DNA of 64,000 bases from Chromatiales bacterium (GCA_027076405.1 JALTJN010000362.1:62001-126000); one strand, 5' to 3'; shown: positions 1-10,062, counted from the stretch's first letter. A program made the numbers and translations. The notes: generated from the sequence alone by a model not told the origin.

Positions 1-1374
1 GTTTTGCCGGAAGAAATTTTTAAAGCCTATGATATACGTGGCATTGTTGGTACAACCCTAACCGTTGAAAATATATTATTTATTGGCCATGCGATTGGTA
101 GTGAAGCAAAAGCACGCGGTTTGGATACTATTGTTTTTGCACGTGATGGTCGTTTATCAGGACCGGAGCTGGGCAAGTCTTTAGTGACAGGTTTAATGAC
201 TTCAGGTATTAAAGTGATTGATATTGGTATGTTACCCACACCAACTCTTTATTATGCTGCTGCCGAGTTATCGAACGGTACCGGTGTCATGTTAACAGGT
301 AGTCATAATCCGCCAAATTATAATGGCATTAAGATGGTGTTAGGCGGGGATACTTTGTCCGGTGATGTTATTCAATCTTTACGTCAGCGTATATTAAATA
401 ATGATTTAACCGTCGGTGAAGGTTCATATTCAAACGAGCAGGTACTGGATAAATATATTGAACGTATCACCAGTGATATTACATTAAAACGTAAAATGAA
501 AATTGTAATCGACTGTGGCAATGGCGTTGCCGGCGCAGTTGCACCAAAATTATTTACCCGGTTAGGGTGTGATGTTACACCACTATTTTGTGAGGTTGAT
601 GGCAGCTTCCCGAATCATCATCCGGATCCAAGTCAGCCGGAAAATTTAGCAGACTTGATCGCTGAAGTTAAAAAGAAAAATGCTGATTTTGGTTTGGCTT
701 TTGACGGTGATGGAGATCGTATTGGTGTTGTCAGTGGTGATGGTAAAATAATCTGGCCTGACAGGTTAATGATGTTATTCGCTAAAGATATTTTGTCTCG
801 TAATCCGGGAGCCAATATTATTTATGATATTAAATGCAGTAGTAATTTGCGTACAGTTATAGAAGAAGAAGGCGGAGATCCTTTAATGTGGAAAACCGGC
901 CATTCACTGATTAAAGCTAAAATGAAAGAAACCAATGCCTTATTAGCCGGTGAAATGAGCGGTCATATTTTCTTTAAGGAAAGATGGTATGGTTTTGATG
1001 ATGCGTTATATTCCGCCTCCCGATTACTTGAAATTCTGTCCAACCAGTTACGACAGGCGCGGGTTGTTTTTTCAAATCTGCCTGACTCGGTTAATACGCC
1101 GGAGTTGAAAATTAACATGCAAGAAGGCGAGCATTTTAAATTTATTGATGAGTTAATGAAAAAATCAGCAGAATTTACCGATGCAGAAGTGACTTTAATT
1201 GATGGTATTCGAGTTGATTATCAGGATGGTTGGGGACTGGTTCGTGCTTCAAATACAACGCCGTGTTTAGTTTTACGTTTTGAAGGTAAAAGCAAAGCGG
1301 CAATGGCCAGGGTGCAGGAAAAGTTTCGTGAAGTATTAACTTCATTACAACCCGACATCAACTTGCCTTTCTAG
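1..1374 (+). CDS. algC: Phosphomannomutase/phosphoglucomutase AlgC, 5' end probably outside window
   Basis: Interconverts hexose 1- and 6-phosphates (mannose, glucose) for LPS and exopolysaccharide precursors in the cytoplasm. Counting from the TTG at position 4, 456 residues are visible. They include the phosphoserine loop TGSHNPP (Ser100), the Mg-binding DGDGDR (234-239), the sugar-binding GEMSGH, and the C-terminal phosphate-binding RASNTTP. This covers all four alpha-D-phosphohexomutase domains. Pseudomonas AlgC is about 463 residues with a short extra N-terminus, so the true start is probably just upstream of the window and the TTG is not a real start. The next gene, argB, follows on the same strand after about 40 bases, as in many gammaproteobacteria. 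Confidence 0.93.
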   Translation, partial: VLPEEIFKAYDIRGIVGTTLTVENILFIGHAIGSEAKARGLDTIVFARDGRLSGPELGKSLVTGLMTSGIKVIDIGMLPTPTLYYAAAELSNGTGVMLTGSHNPPNYNGIKMVLGGDTLSGDVIQSLRQRILNNDLTVGEGSYSNEQVLDKYIERITSDITLKRKMKIVIDCGNGVAGAVAPKLFTRLGCDVTPLFCEVDGSFPNHHPDPSQPENLADLIAEVKKKNADFGLAFDGDGDRIGVVSGDGKIIWPDRLMMLFAKDILSRNPGANIIYDIKCSSNLRTVIEEEGGDPLMWKTGHSLIKAKMKETNALLAGEMSGHIFFKERWYGFDDALYSASRLLEILSNQLRQARVVFSNLPDSVNTPELKINMQEGEHFKFIDELMKKSAEFTDAEVTLIDGIRVDYQDGWGLVRASNTTPCLVLRFEGKSKAAMARVQEKFREVLTSLQPDINLPF

Positions 1375-1385
1375 ATGTTTAATAA

Positions 1386-2309
<924 letters not shown>

Positions 2310-2330
2310 GCATAATTAAGGGTTATAACT

Positions 2331-2921
2331 ATGTCAGAGACTGAAAAAAAACCATCCCGCCGGCAACAAATATTAGAAGCGTTGGCCCATGAGCTTGAGA
2401 TACATCCGGGTGAGCGAATTACTACTGCCGGACTTGCTCGAGCCGTTGGTGTCTCTGAAGCAGCGCTTTATCGTCATTTCCCAAGCAAGGCAAAAATGTT
2501 TGAAGGTTTGATCGAGTTCATCGAAGATAGTATTTTTAGTTTGATTAATCGTATTTTAAAAGAAGAGGATTCTTCTGTTAAACGCTGTGAAAATATTCTT
2601 TCTTTATTGCTTGGTTTTTCGGAACGAAATCCGGGCTTAACTCGAATATTGAGCGGCGATATTTTAACGGGTGAAACAGAACGCTTACGCATACGGGTTA
2701 GCCAGTTTTATGAACGTCTGGAAACGCAACTTAAACAGGTGTTACGCGAAGGTGAAATGAATAAAGAGTTAACCTTGTCTGTACCTGTGCAGGCACAGGC
2801 AAATTTATTACTTGCGATTGTTGAAGGGCGTATTGTTCAGTTTGTGCGTTCAGGTTTTAAGCGCTCTCCACTTGAAAACTGGAACAACCAATGGACACTC
2901 ATTCTGTCTGTTTTTTCCTGA
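2331..2921 (+). CDS. slmA: Nucleoid occlusion factor SlmA (TetR family)
   Basis: DNA-binding FtsZ antagonist that blocks Z-ring assembly over the nucleoid. The protein has 196 residues. It opens with a basic KPSRRQQIL segment, then a TetR-type helix-turn-helix at about residues 28-60 (TTAGLARAVGVSEAALYRHF), then an all-helical dimerisation and FtsZ-binding domain. The HTH wording and the position directly after argB both match SlmA rather than a generic TetR repressor. A start at the first ATG fits, with GGGTT and AACT just upstream giving only a weak ribosome site. It converges with the next gene across a short inverted repeat. Confidence 0.94.
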   Translation: MSETEKKPSRRQQILEALAHELEIHPGERITTAGLARAVGVSEAALYRHFPSKAKMFEGLIEFIEDSIFSLINRILKEEDSSVKRCENILSLLLGFSERNPGLTRILSGDILTGETERLRIRVSQFYERLETQLKQVLREGEMNKELTLSVPVQAQANLLLAIVEGRIVQFVRSGFKRSPLENWNNQWTLILSVFS

Positions 2922-2930
2922 GAGTTGATT

Positions 2931-2999
2931 AGGGTCTGTTGATCTTTTATCTATTGTCAGAGTTAAAATCAGCTTAACATCTGAAAGATCACAGCCCCT
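2931..2999. repeat. Imperfect inverted repeat between convergent genes
   Basis: Arms AGGGTCTGTTGATCTTT (2931-2947) and, inverted, the complement of AAAGATCACAGCCCCT (2984-2999) match apart from a base change and one extra base. About 36 bases separate them. The right arm overlaps the stop codon of the leftward gene. The repeat could be a bidirectional transcription stop between two convergent genes or a small non-autonomous element; there is no clear target duplication. Confidence 0.55.
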
Positions 3000-3654
3000 A
3001 GTGTTTTGAGGTATTTATTCCTTTTCTATGTTTTTTTAATTCTCTAAAATGTTTTAAATCTTTTGCAAATCGGGCGCGAATTAATTCTTGCTCATCACGT
3101 TTGGCTTTAATGGCTTTTTTATTTGAATTTAAACGATATTCAATTGCAGCAATGTCATTCAGAATTCTTTTGGTTGGTTTTTTACCCCGACGTTCTATAT
3201 TGGCTGCCTTCTTGTGTAGTTTTTCAAGTTTTTTCTTCAGGGCTTTATTATTACTATTGGTGACAGTAATAATGCCTTCAATTACATTTACTTTGCTGTC
3301 GCGTAACATCGTAATGTCACGTTCACTGGTAAATGTTTTTAATAAAATAGCATCAGCTTTCTTTTGTTCGGCAATTTTTGCATCTTCAATTTTTTTCAGC
3401 TCTGCTAAACGCGCCATTTCTTTCAGCTCTGCTTTTGTTTTGGCGCGTTCCTTTACCTCAATAACCCGCCCCGACTTGCCTCGTGTTTCAATTCTTTTTT
3501 GAGAATACTCGGGCGGTACAAAAGAACCGCACTCTTTTACGCCGTCATTATTTGTCCAGCATTTAAATTTTGCTGCCATTGCCGGTTGCATCACTAAAAA
3601 GCTAAGCAAGCTGAATGAGAAAAATTTTAGCAAAGTTGATAATGTCTTTTTCAT
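2998..3654 (-). CDS. Secreted coiled-coil protein with DUF4124-like N-terminus
   Basis: Function unknown. The 218-residue product starts with a signal peptide (MKKTLST, hydrophobic core, cleavage near AMA-A at about residue 27). A short KFKCWTNNDGVKECG segment follows, with two cysteines, resembling the start of DUF4124 proteins. The rest is highly charged and helical, rich in Lys, Arg, Glu and Ala, and is predicted to form a coiled coil (about 65-120 and 140-205). It would act in the periplasm or at the envelope. It is convergent with slmA and divergent from the TSUP transporter. Confidence is high that it is a gene and low for any role. Confidence 0.8.
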   Translation of the reverse strand: MKKTLSTLLKFFSFSLLSFLVMQPAMAAKFKCWTNNDGVKECGSFVPPEYSQKRIETRGKSGRVIEVKERAKTKAELKEMARLAELKKIEDAKIAEQKKADAILLKTFTSERDITMLRDSKVNVIEGIITVTNSNNKALKKKLEKLHKKAANIERRGKKPTKRILNDIAAIEYRLNSNKKAIKAKRDEQELIRARFAKDLKHFRELKKHRKGINTSKH

Positions 3655-3725
3655 AATAGATTTGTTCTTTAAGTCATTTGGTGCGTTAATATATCAATAT
3701 TGGTTTACATAAAGTAGCAGAATTA

Positions 3726-4475
3726 ATGATAGACAGCATACTTTTATTTTTTATTTCATTTATCGCTAATGCTTTTTCAGCATTTGCAGGTGGCGGAGCA
3801 GGGTTGCTGCAATTGCCGCTACTTATCTTTCTGGGTTTACCTTTTAGTGTGGCGTTGGCGACACATAAATTAGCAAGTGTTGCTTTAGGTATCGGCGCTA
3901 CTGGCCGACACTTTAGAGAAGGTAGTCTAAATTGGCGATTTTCTTTGCTTATTTTACTGAGCGGCTTACCTGGAGTGGTGATGGGCGCGCTAGTGATTGT
4001 TCACATCCCGGAGCGTCCTGCTGAATTAGGCTTGGGTTTTCTAACTATGGGGCTGGGATTTTATTCAATCTTGAACAAAGAGCTGGGGCAAAAAACTCAG
4101 GATATACAGCAAAGTTGGCTTCATGCAGTAATTGGTGTCTTAGTATTATTTTTTATCGGGGTTTTAAATGGATCTTTAACCTCTGGAACCGGGCTTTTTG
4201 TCACTCTCTGGTTGGTTCGCTGGTTTCGGCTCGAATATAAGCAAGCAGTGGCTTATACGCTGGTCCTTGTTGGCTTATTTTGGAATGGCACGGGGGCTTT
4301 AACATTGGGCCTGCAGGGCCCTATCCGCTGGGATTGGGTACCTATTTTGTTTGTTGCTTCGGTATTGGGAGGATATGCTGGCGCGCATTTTTCACTGATG
4401 GCCGGAAATAAATGGATTAAACGGGTTTATGAAGTAGTGACATTACTTGTCGGGATAAAATTATTGCTAGGGTAA
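3726..4475 (+). CDS. TSUP-family (TauE/SafE) membrane transporter
   Basis: An integral membrane protein of 249 residues with about eight hydrophobic segments. The N-terminal motif FSAFAGGGAGLLQLPLL (about residues 18-34) and the second-half counterpart NGSLTSGTGLFVTLWLVR (about 147-164) are the paired repeat signatures of the sulfite exporter/TSUP family. Members export or import sulfite, sulfoacetate or related organosulfur anions; the substrate here cannot be read from sequence. It stands alone, between a divergent secreted protein and a convergent MscS gene. Confidence 0.85.
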   Translation: MIDSILLFFISFIANAFSAFAGGGAGLLQLPLLIFLGLPFSVALATHKLASVALGIGATGRHFREGSLNWRFSLLILLSGLPGVVMGALVIVHIPERPAELGLGFLTMGLGFYSILNKELGQKTQDIQQSWLHAVIGVLVLFFIGVLNGSLTSGTGLFVTLWLVRWFRLEYKQAVAYTLVLVGLFWNGTGALTLGLQGPIRWDWVPILFVASVLGGYAGAHFSLMAGNKWIKRVYEVVTLLVGIKLLLG

Positions 4476-4486
4476 TTCTGCCAGTA

Positions 4487-4999
4487 TTAATCTCTGGAAT
4501 ATACAATTACCGGATCGGTAAAACATTTTGAATTGGGGATCAAAACCGTCCCCTCTGTTGAATTTAACTTGGTGTAGCGCAAATCAACCGAGATAACTTT
4601 TCCCTCGTAGCCGGCAACTTTGATTTTATCGTTTATGTTAAAAGGTCGATAAAGCAAAATTAAGACACCGGACAATAAATTGGAAATGGTATCTTTAAAA
4701 GCGAAACCTAAGGCAAAACCGGTTAAGCCCAGACCGGCAACAAGGGCAGAGACATTAATACCGATAGTTCCCAGTGCTGTGACAACGCCAAATAAAATAA
4801 AAATAATGCGGCTGACCTGAGCAAAGAAACCGGTAAGATGTGGATCAAATTCAAGCTTTTCAGCGAGCTTGAGAATAATACGTTTGACAAATTTCGCTAA
4901 AATAAAAAATAAAATAACAATCAATAGTACAGCAGCCAATTTTGGTAGCCACAGCATACTTTCGCTAATCGCGAGCTCTGTTAGTTTTGTAATATCCAT
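4487..4999 (-). CDS. Short MscS-family mechanosensitive channel
   Basis: A 170-residue inner-membrane protein with three membrane segments. The third is the pore helix, rich in Gly and Ala (ALVAGLGLTGFALGFAFKD, about 87-105). It continues into the start of the MscS beta domain (NINDKIKVAGYEGKV). It ends soon after LIPNSKCF, so the large C-terminal cytoplasmic vestibule of full-length MscS is absent. Short family members like this are common, and no frameshift is visible. It probably opens on hypo-osmotic stress. It lies 13 bases downstream of pyrE on the same strand and is likely co-transcribed with it. Confidence 0.86.
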   Translation of the reverse strand: MDITKLTELAISESMLWLPKLAAVLLIVILFFILAKFVKRIILKLAEKLEFDPHLTGFFAQVSRIIFILFGVVTALGTIGINVSALVAGLGLTGFALGFAFKDTISNLLSGVLILLYRPFNINDKIKVAGYEGKVISVDLRYTKLNSTEGTVLIPNSKCFTDPVIVYSRD

Positions 5000-5012
5000 T
5001 TATCGCTAGAAG

Positions 5013-5654
5013 CTAAATTCCGTATTGATCACGATAGCTTGTAACTTTATCGAGATACTGACTGAATGCAGAATTGCTTTCGATGTAGCTAATCAGGTGT
5101 TCCAGTTTAATAATACTAAGTACGGGTATGTTGTATTGTTGCTCAACTTCCTGAATGGCAGAAAGCTCACCGGTGCCTTTTTCCTGACGATCCAGCGCAA
5201 TAATCACGCCGGCAGGTTTTGCTTTGGCAGCAGCAATAATATCCATTGATTCGCGAATTGCGGTACCCGCGGTAATAACATCATCAATAATTAAAATATC
5301 TCCTTCAAGCGCAGCACCAACAATACTGCCACCTTCACCATGGGCCTTGGCTTCTTTTCGGTTAAAGCTGTAGGGAATATTTGTATCCTGATGTTCGTAT
5401 AATGCAACAGCACAAGTGGTTGCAAGTGGAATACCTTTGTAGGCCGGGCCAAATAAAACATCGAAATTAACTCCGCTTTCTTTAATTGCAGCGGCATAAT
5501 ACTGGCCAAGTTTGGCGAGAGCTTCACCGCTATTAAACAAGCCGGCATTAAAAAAGTAAGGGCTGACGCGGCCGGATTTTAAAGTAAATTCGCCAAAGCG
5601 AAGTACATCGTTTTTAATAGCAAATTCGATAAAGTCTTTTTGGTAATCGCGCAT
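5013..5654 (-). CDS. pyrE: Orotate phosphoribosyltransferase
   Basis: Joins orotate to PRPP to give orotidine 5'-phosphate, the fifth step of de novo UMP synthesis. The protein has 213 residues, the usual length. Visible signatures are the N-terminal [19 protein letters not shown] substrate region, the flexible catalytic loop with [15 protein letters not shown], and the PRPP-binding [14 protein letters not shown]. It is divergent from the exonuclease III gene, with about 110 bases between them, the same arrangement as pyrE/crc in Pseudomonas. The remaining pyrimidine genes lie about 27 kb away in this window. Confidence 0.97.
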   Translation of the reverse strand: MRDYQKDFIEFAIKNDVLRFGEFTLKSGRVSPYFFNAGLFNSGEALAKLGQYYAAAIKESGVNFDVLFGPAYKGIPLATTCAVALYEHQDTNIPYSFNRKEAKAHGEGGSIVGAALEGDILIIDDVITAGTAIRESMDIIAAAKAKPAGVIIALDRQEKGTGELSAIQEVEQQYNIPVLSIIKLEHLISYIESNSAFSQYLDKVTSYRDQYGI

Positions 5655-5709
5655 GATTTTTTCTCTTAATTAGATTAGCTGAATTGTACATTCAGATGCC
5701 GTATCAGGT

Positions 5710-5724
5710 CGTGTATGATACACG
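5710..5724. promoter_or_regulatory. 15-bp palindrome in the pyrE/xthA divergent region
   Basis: CGTGTAT-G-ATACACG is a perfect 7+1+7 palindrome, 40 bases upstream of the xthA start and about 55 upstream of pyrE. Such symmetry suits a dimeric repressor site, and its TATGAT core could also overlap a -10 box. No regulator can be assigned. Confidence 0.35.
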
Positions 5725-5764
5725 TTTTATAGCCAGATTTGGATCGGGAATTGGAAAAGTAGAT

Positions 5765-6541
5765 ATGAGAATAATTACAGCAAATGTAAATGGTATCCGT
5801 GCTGCGGAAAAAAAGGGCTTTTTTGACTGGATGAAAAAACAGCGTGCCGACGTGATTTGTATTCAGGAAACCAAGGCTCAGGAACATCAGCTCGATGATA
5901 GTATCTTTTATCCTAAAGGTTACCATTGTTATTATTTTGACGCGGAAAAAAAAGGCTACAGTGGCGTTGCGATTTACTGTAAAACCAAACCCAATAAAGT
6001 TACCAAAGGTCTTGGCTGGCCGCATGTTGATACAGAAGGACGCTGGATTCAGGCTGAGTTTGATGGAATCACAGTGGCGTCACTTTATTTGCCTTCAGGT
6101 TCATCAAGTCCGGAGCGGCACCAGAATAAACTCAAATTTATGGACCATTTATTAGAAGATATGCGCGCGATGAAACGTAAGCGTCGCGAGTTTGTGATTT
6201 GCGGTGATTTTAATGTGGTACATAAAGAGATTGATATAACGAACTGGAAAAGTAATCAGAAAAACTCGGGTTGTACGCCTGAAGATCAGGCATGGGTTGA
6301 AAGTGTGATTGAAGATGTGGGCTATATCGACGCGTTCCGTGAGGTCAATAAAAATCCGGGTGAATACACCTGGTGGTCAAATCGCGGTAATGCTAGGGCC
6401 AATAATGTTGGTTGGCGAATTGATTACCAGTTTGTGACACCGGGATTGAAGGGCAAAGTAAAAAAAGCCTCTGTGTATAAAGAAAACTGGTTTTCGGATC
6501 ATGCACCGTTGACCATTGATTATGATTTTGAGATTAAATAA
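5765..6541 (+). CDS. xthA: Exodeoxyribonuclease III / AP endonuclease (ExoA-Xth type)
   Basis: Cleaves DNA at abasic sites and removes 3' blocking groups; member of the EEP superfamily. I place the start at the ATG of MRIITANVNGIR, where family members begin, giving 258 residues; an upstream in-frame ATG at 5684 adds 27 unlikely residues. The catalytic set is intact: Glu in QETKAQE, GDFNVVHKEID (Asp and Asn), RIDYQF (Asp), and the terminal SDHAPL Asp-His pair. This matters because the gene sits where pseudomonads carry crc, an ExoIII-derived regulator that lost these residues. Here enzymatic function is expected. Confidence 0.92.
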   Translation: MRIITANVNGIRAAEKKGFFDWMKKQRADVICIQETKAQEHQLDDSIFYPKGYHCYYFDAEKKGYSGVAIYCKTKPNKVTKGLGWPHVDTEGRWIQAEFDGITVASLYLPSGSSSPERHQNKLKFMDHLLEDMRAMKRKRREFVICGDFNVVHKEIDITNWKSNQKNSGCTPEDQAWVESVIEDVGYIDAFREVNKNPGEYTWWSNRGNARANNVGWRIDYQFVTPGLKGKVKKASVYKENWFSDHAPLTIDYDFEIK

Positions 6542-6543
6542 AT

Positions 6544-8244
6544 TTATTTATAATTAAATGCTTCAAGTTCAGCAGAATTACTTTTTTTAGTTTTTTCTGT
6601 TTGAACCGGTTTGAAATTTTTGCATAAATAATAAATATCTCCGCATGTCCACTCTGAGTCAGCTGCACTGTAAAGGTGTTGATTAAGCTTGCTAATACTT
6701 TGTTGCAACGGCTTATCAACATGTCTGGAAATTTCAGTTAAATTAAGAGGCTGACTTTCTGCAAAAATAACTTTCGCCCATGCGAGCAAGGCTTTTTTAG
6801 TTTCCTCTGCATTATTTTCCTCACATGCAGATTTTAGATTCTTTAAGCAGCGTTTTATTGATTGCTCATTATTGTTTTGTTTTTCTTTAACGTCAGTTTT
6901 TCCGGACGTAGAACGCCACCACAAAGCAAGAGTCGCAAGCCAGAGAAATATAAATAATATACTCAGCCAAAACCAGAAATAATTATTATTGGCCTGATGA
7001 TTCGTTTCAGATGAAGCGGTTGATAAAGCGTTGTCTTTTACAGAAGCATCTGCTGTTTGTTGTAAAGGAGTGAGAGGAATATTTCCATTGTTAACTGCAG
7101 GTAGCACGGTAAATGTTCGTTGCGCAAGATGAGCTGTCTCTATTTTATTTGTTTTAGTATTCCACCACTGGATATTAATTTCAGGCAGGGCGTAACTACC
7201 TTCCTTTGTTGGTATTAGCGCAATTTTTTGTTTACGGCTTGATAATAATCCTGTTGCCGTTTTCTTTTCTACTAACTCGGGTTTATCGGGATACTGTTTT
7301 ATTCCATTAACAGCGCTGAGCTTTATTTCAGGTAGTTGTGCCGCAGTTAAACCCTCTGCTGAAATGATAATAGTACGCGTAATTGGCTCACCAGCAACAA
7401 ACTTGTTATTTTGTGGCCACTGTTCTTCAAGCTTAAGTGAAGCAGCGGGTAACCAGTTATCAGAAGTATATTGTGCAGGTACATCCTTAATAGATAAATT
7501 GATGTTTTTACTGTACAAGCGTTTAGATGTAGTGCGCATATTAAAAGGATCATAGAAGCTCGAAGCAGATGATTGCTCCATTGTCACAACAGCTACAAAT
7601 GGATTAATTTTTAATGCCTCGGCTTTTTGCGGAAAAATGGCATATTTTTTCTCAACTACAATATATTGTTTTGTCCCCCGATAAGTTTTGTATTGCTGAT
7701 CTTTACCGAGTGGCAATATGAGGGTGTCCGGATTGCTGGTAGCCAAGTTTCCAAACTGGTAGTTGTTGATGTTTTTAGCAATAAGTAATTTAACTGTAAT
7801 GATAAACTGTTGTTGCACAAAGCCACTTTGTTGTGATGTTGTCATTTCAAGAGCAAAGTCCTGATTTAGCGAAGTACCGTTTGAGGCAACAATATTTTTA
7901 ATAATGACTTTTACTTCCGGCGCGCTATCTGAACCAAATGCGATAGGAGGAATAGTAAAAGTCCCCACTTTTTTTGCAAGCAGGGTAAGCGTCCATTTTT
8001 TACTACGGCTAATGTTACCGTTGATCATACTCATGTTCGTGCTTTGTCGGGTACCGAGTAGTTCAAAGTCATTGGTGACTGGACTAAAGTCAGGATCGTC
8101 ATCCACCGCCCCTGAAGCTGTATAGGTTAAATGAAAGGTGTCATTCACTAATACCGGGTTAACATCAAGTTGTGCGGAAATATTAGCAGCATATACATTA
8201 TTGAATGTGATTAAAAATAATAGACTAATAAACGTTTTCATCAT
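6544..8244 (-). CDS. batD: BatD-type aerotolerance operon membrane protein
   Basis: The 566-residue product has a signal peptide (to about residue 19), a long beta-rich periplasmic part opening with VNPVLVNDTFHLTYTASG as in BatD, a membrane helix at about residues 428-448 (FWFWLSILFIFLWLATLALWW), and a helical cytoplasmic tail. BatD proteins accompany BatA/BatB in operons linked to stress tolerance and envelope integrity. The molecular role is not settled. It is the last gene of the leftward operon, starting 3 bases after the fused BatB-BatC gene. No enzymatic motif is visible. Confidence 0.86.
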   Translation of the reverse strand: MMKTFISLLFLITFNNVYAANISAQLDVNPVLVNDTFHLTYTASGAVDDDPDFSPVTNDFELLGTRQSTNMSMINGNISRSKKWTLTLLAKKVGTFTIPPIAFGSDSAPEVKVIIKNIVASNGTSLNQDFALEMTTSQQSGFVQQQFIITVKLLIAKNINNYQFGNLATSNPDTLILPLGKDQQYKTYRGTKQYIVVEKKYAIFPQKAEALKINPFVAVVTMEQSSASSFYDPFNMRTTSKRLYSKNINLSIKDVPAQYTSDNWLPAASLKLEEQWPQNNKFVAGEPITRTIIISAEGLTAAQLPEIKLSAVNGIKQYPDKPELVEKKTATGLLSSRKQKIALIPTKEGSYALPEINIQWWNTKTNKIETAHLAQRTFTVLPAVNNGNIPLTPLQQTADASVKDNALSTASSETNHQANNNYFWFWLSILFIFLWLATLALWWRSTSGKTDVKEKQNNNEQSIKRCLKNLKSACEENNAEETKKALLAWAKVIFAESQPLNLTEISRHVDKPLQQSISKLNQHLYSAADSEWTCGDIYYLCKNFKPVQTEKTKKSNSAELEAFNYK

Positions 8245-8247
8245 TTG

Positions 8248-10062
8248 TTACCAGTTGTCTTGTTCACTTTGTTGGTTTTGCTGTCGTTGGTATTGGTATT
8301 TGAATTTATTTCTTAATAATCCACCGGGATCATCAGGGATTCGACGTAACCATTGTTTTGTGATTTGTTGTTGTTTCATTTTTTGTTTTTGCTGTTCGGA
8401 TAATTTGTTTTTCTTTTTAACTGATTTTTCTTTGTCTGATTTTTTTTGATCCTGTTTTGCTTGAGCTGTGTTCTTGCGGTTTGATTTGTCTTTATTTTTA
8501 TCCTTGTTTTTCTTTTCATTTGACTTGTTATCATTATTATCAGATCTGTTGCCGGACTGTTCTTTTTTATCAGAATCAGGCTGTTTTTTGTCGTTACCTT
8601 TTTTGTCGTTTTTGCTTTTATTTTTCTGTTGGTTTTGGTTTTTCTTTTTGTCAGGCGAATTTTTATTGCCGGAATTTTGTTTTTTGTTATCCTTTTTTCT
8701 TTTTTCTAATATTTTTTTATTGTAAATAGCGTCTTCATGTTTAGGATTAAGTTCAATGCTTTTGTTGTATTCTTCAATCGCCTTATCCAGCTGACCAAGT
8801 TTAGCGTAAGCATTTCCTGCATTGTAATGCGCATCAGCTGTATCAATATTTTTTAAATTGTCAATCGTTTTGTCATATTGTTTGTTTTTATAATATGAGG
8901 CGGCCTTCCATTGCTTGTCTTTAAATAATCTTGCTGCTTCGGCGGGATTATTCTTTTTCAATTGTTCGCTTGCACGTTGATCTGTATTTTTCCAGAGAGT
9001 GTCCCATAAGCCGCTTGCTTCAACATATTGTGGTGGTTGCAGAATAAAAAACACAAAGATAAATATAACGCCACGGCGAAATGCCAATGCCGCAACAGGA
9101 ATTAATAACAATAATAACCATGCGCCCTGTTCATACCAGATATCTGTTTTCAATTTTGTTTTGCCAGAGTTGTTTTTATTGCTGATATGTGATTGATTAA
9201 ACAGGCTTGTCATTATCTTTACGTCTCTGTCATCGGCGCTGAGAGTGCTAAACCGTCCATTACTGATGTTGCTGAAACGTTTAAAGTTTTTAATATCAAG
9301 CTTGGGAATCACAATATTGCCACTTCGATCTTTTAGAAAACCGCCTGAGGGTAACGGAATAGGGCCGCCTTGCGTTGTTGCCACTGCCAGTATTGAAATA
9401 CGGTGCTGCTGTGATATTTCTTTAAAACTATTTTTAGCCTCTTTTTCTATGCCATCGGTAACTAATAAGATATCACCCTGACGTACATCCGCATTTTTTA
9501 AAAGTGAAGATGCGAGGCGCAGTGCTTTATCCGTGCGGGTTCCTTGTGCCGGCATCAGGTCGGTGGTTAAACTTTCCAGCAAGGATGTAATTGTTGTGGT
9601 GTCATCGGTTAGCGGGGTAACAACAAAGGCACTGCCTGCATAAACGAGCAAAGCGGTTTGGCCAAGTTTGCGTTGTTTTAATATGTCGATGATCTTGTGT
9701 TTAGCCCGGGTAAGTCGTGATGGCTTTATATCGGCAGCATCCATTGAACTGGATAAGTCGAGAGCAATAACTAATGCCGATTTGTCTTTAAATACAGGTT
9801 GTGGCCTTTTTTCCCAGGCCGGGCCGGCTAAAGAAAGTATGGCGAGAGTGCCGGCCATAAAAACTAATAAGCCGTTTATAGACGTTTTTTTAACTGATTG
9901 TCCAACCAATAAATGCGGTAAAAGTTTTGGATCGATAATATTCGTCCAGCTTCTGCCCTGTTTATGTGCCCGAATCAACGCATATGAAATGAATAAAAGG
10001 GGAATGAACGCATAAAACCATGCTGGTCGAATAAAATGTAATTGTGAAAAAAACTGTTCCAT
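8248..10062 (-). CDS. Fused BatB-BatC: VWA domain, TPR and Lys/Asn/Asp-rich tail
   Basis: A 604-residue membrane protein. Two N-terminal membrane helices precede a von Willebrand A domain whose MIDAS is intact (DLSSS, Asp102, Ser104, Ser106). Another membrane segment follows at about 315-345. After that come TPR units (AHYNAGNAYAKLGQLDKAIEEY, about 410-445). The tail from about 450 to 575 is a low-complexity stretch of Lys, Asn, Asp, Ser and Gln. In Bacteroides the VWA part (BatB) and the TPR part (BatC) are separate genes; here they are one. The gene lies 1 base after batA. The tail ends in a short conserved-looking IPDDPGGLLRNKFKYQYQ motif seen at the end of many such proteins. Confidence 0.87.
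   Translation of the reverse strand: MEQFFSQLHFIRPAWFYAFIPLLFISYALIRAHKQGRSWTNIIDPKLLPHLLVGQSVKKTSINGLLVFMAGTLAILSLAGPAWEKRPQPVFKDKSALVIALDLSSSMDAADIKPSRLTRAKHKIIDILKQRKLGQTALLVYAGSAFVVTPLTDDTTTITSLLESLTTDLMPAQGTRTDKALRLASSLLKNADVRQGDILLVTDGIEKEAKNSFKEISQQHRISILAVATTQGGPIPLPSGGFLKDRSGNIVIPKLDIKNFKRFSNISNGRFSTLSADDRDVKIMTSLFNQSHISNKNNSGKTKLKTDIWYEQGAWLLLLLIPVAALAFRRGVIFIFVFFILQPPQYVEASGLWDTLWKNTDQRASEQLKKNNPAEAARLFKDKQWKAASYYKNKQYDKTIDNLKNIDTADAHYNAGNAYAKLGQLDKAIEEYNKSIELNPKHEDAIYNKKILEKRKKDNKKQNSGNKNSPDKKKNQNQQKNKSKNDKKGNDKKQPDSDKKEQSGNRSDNNDNKSNEKKNKDKNKDKSNRKNTAQAKQDQKKSDKEKSVKKKNKLSEQQKQKMKQQQITKQWLRRIPDDPGGLLRNKFKYQYQRQQNQQSEQDNW

Noticed and set aside
5684..5764. Upstream ATG extending the exonuclease III gene by 27 residues
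   Set aside because: Family members begin at MRII/MKI-type residues corresponding to 5765, and the extension overlaps the palindrome and probable promoter.
8457..8729. Rightward frames rich in Phe, Leu and Cys opposite the BatB-BatC tail
   Set aside because: They are the antisense of a Lys/Asn-rich low-complexity stretch, which keeps the opposite frames open by composition alone.
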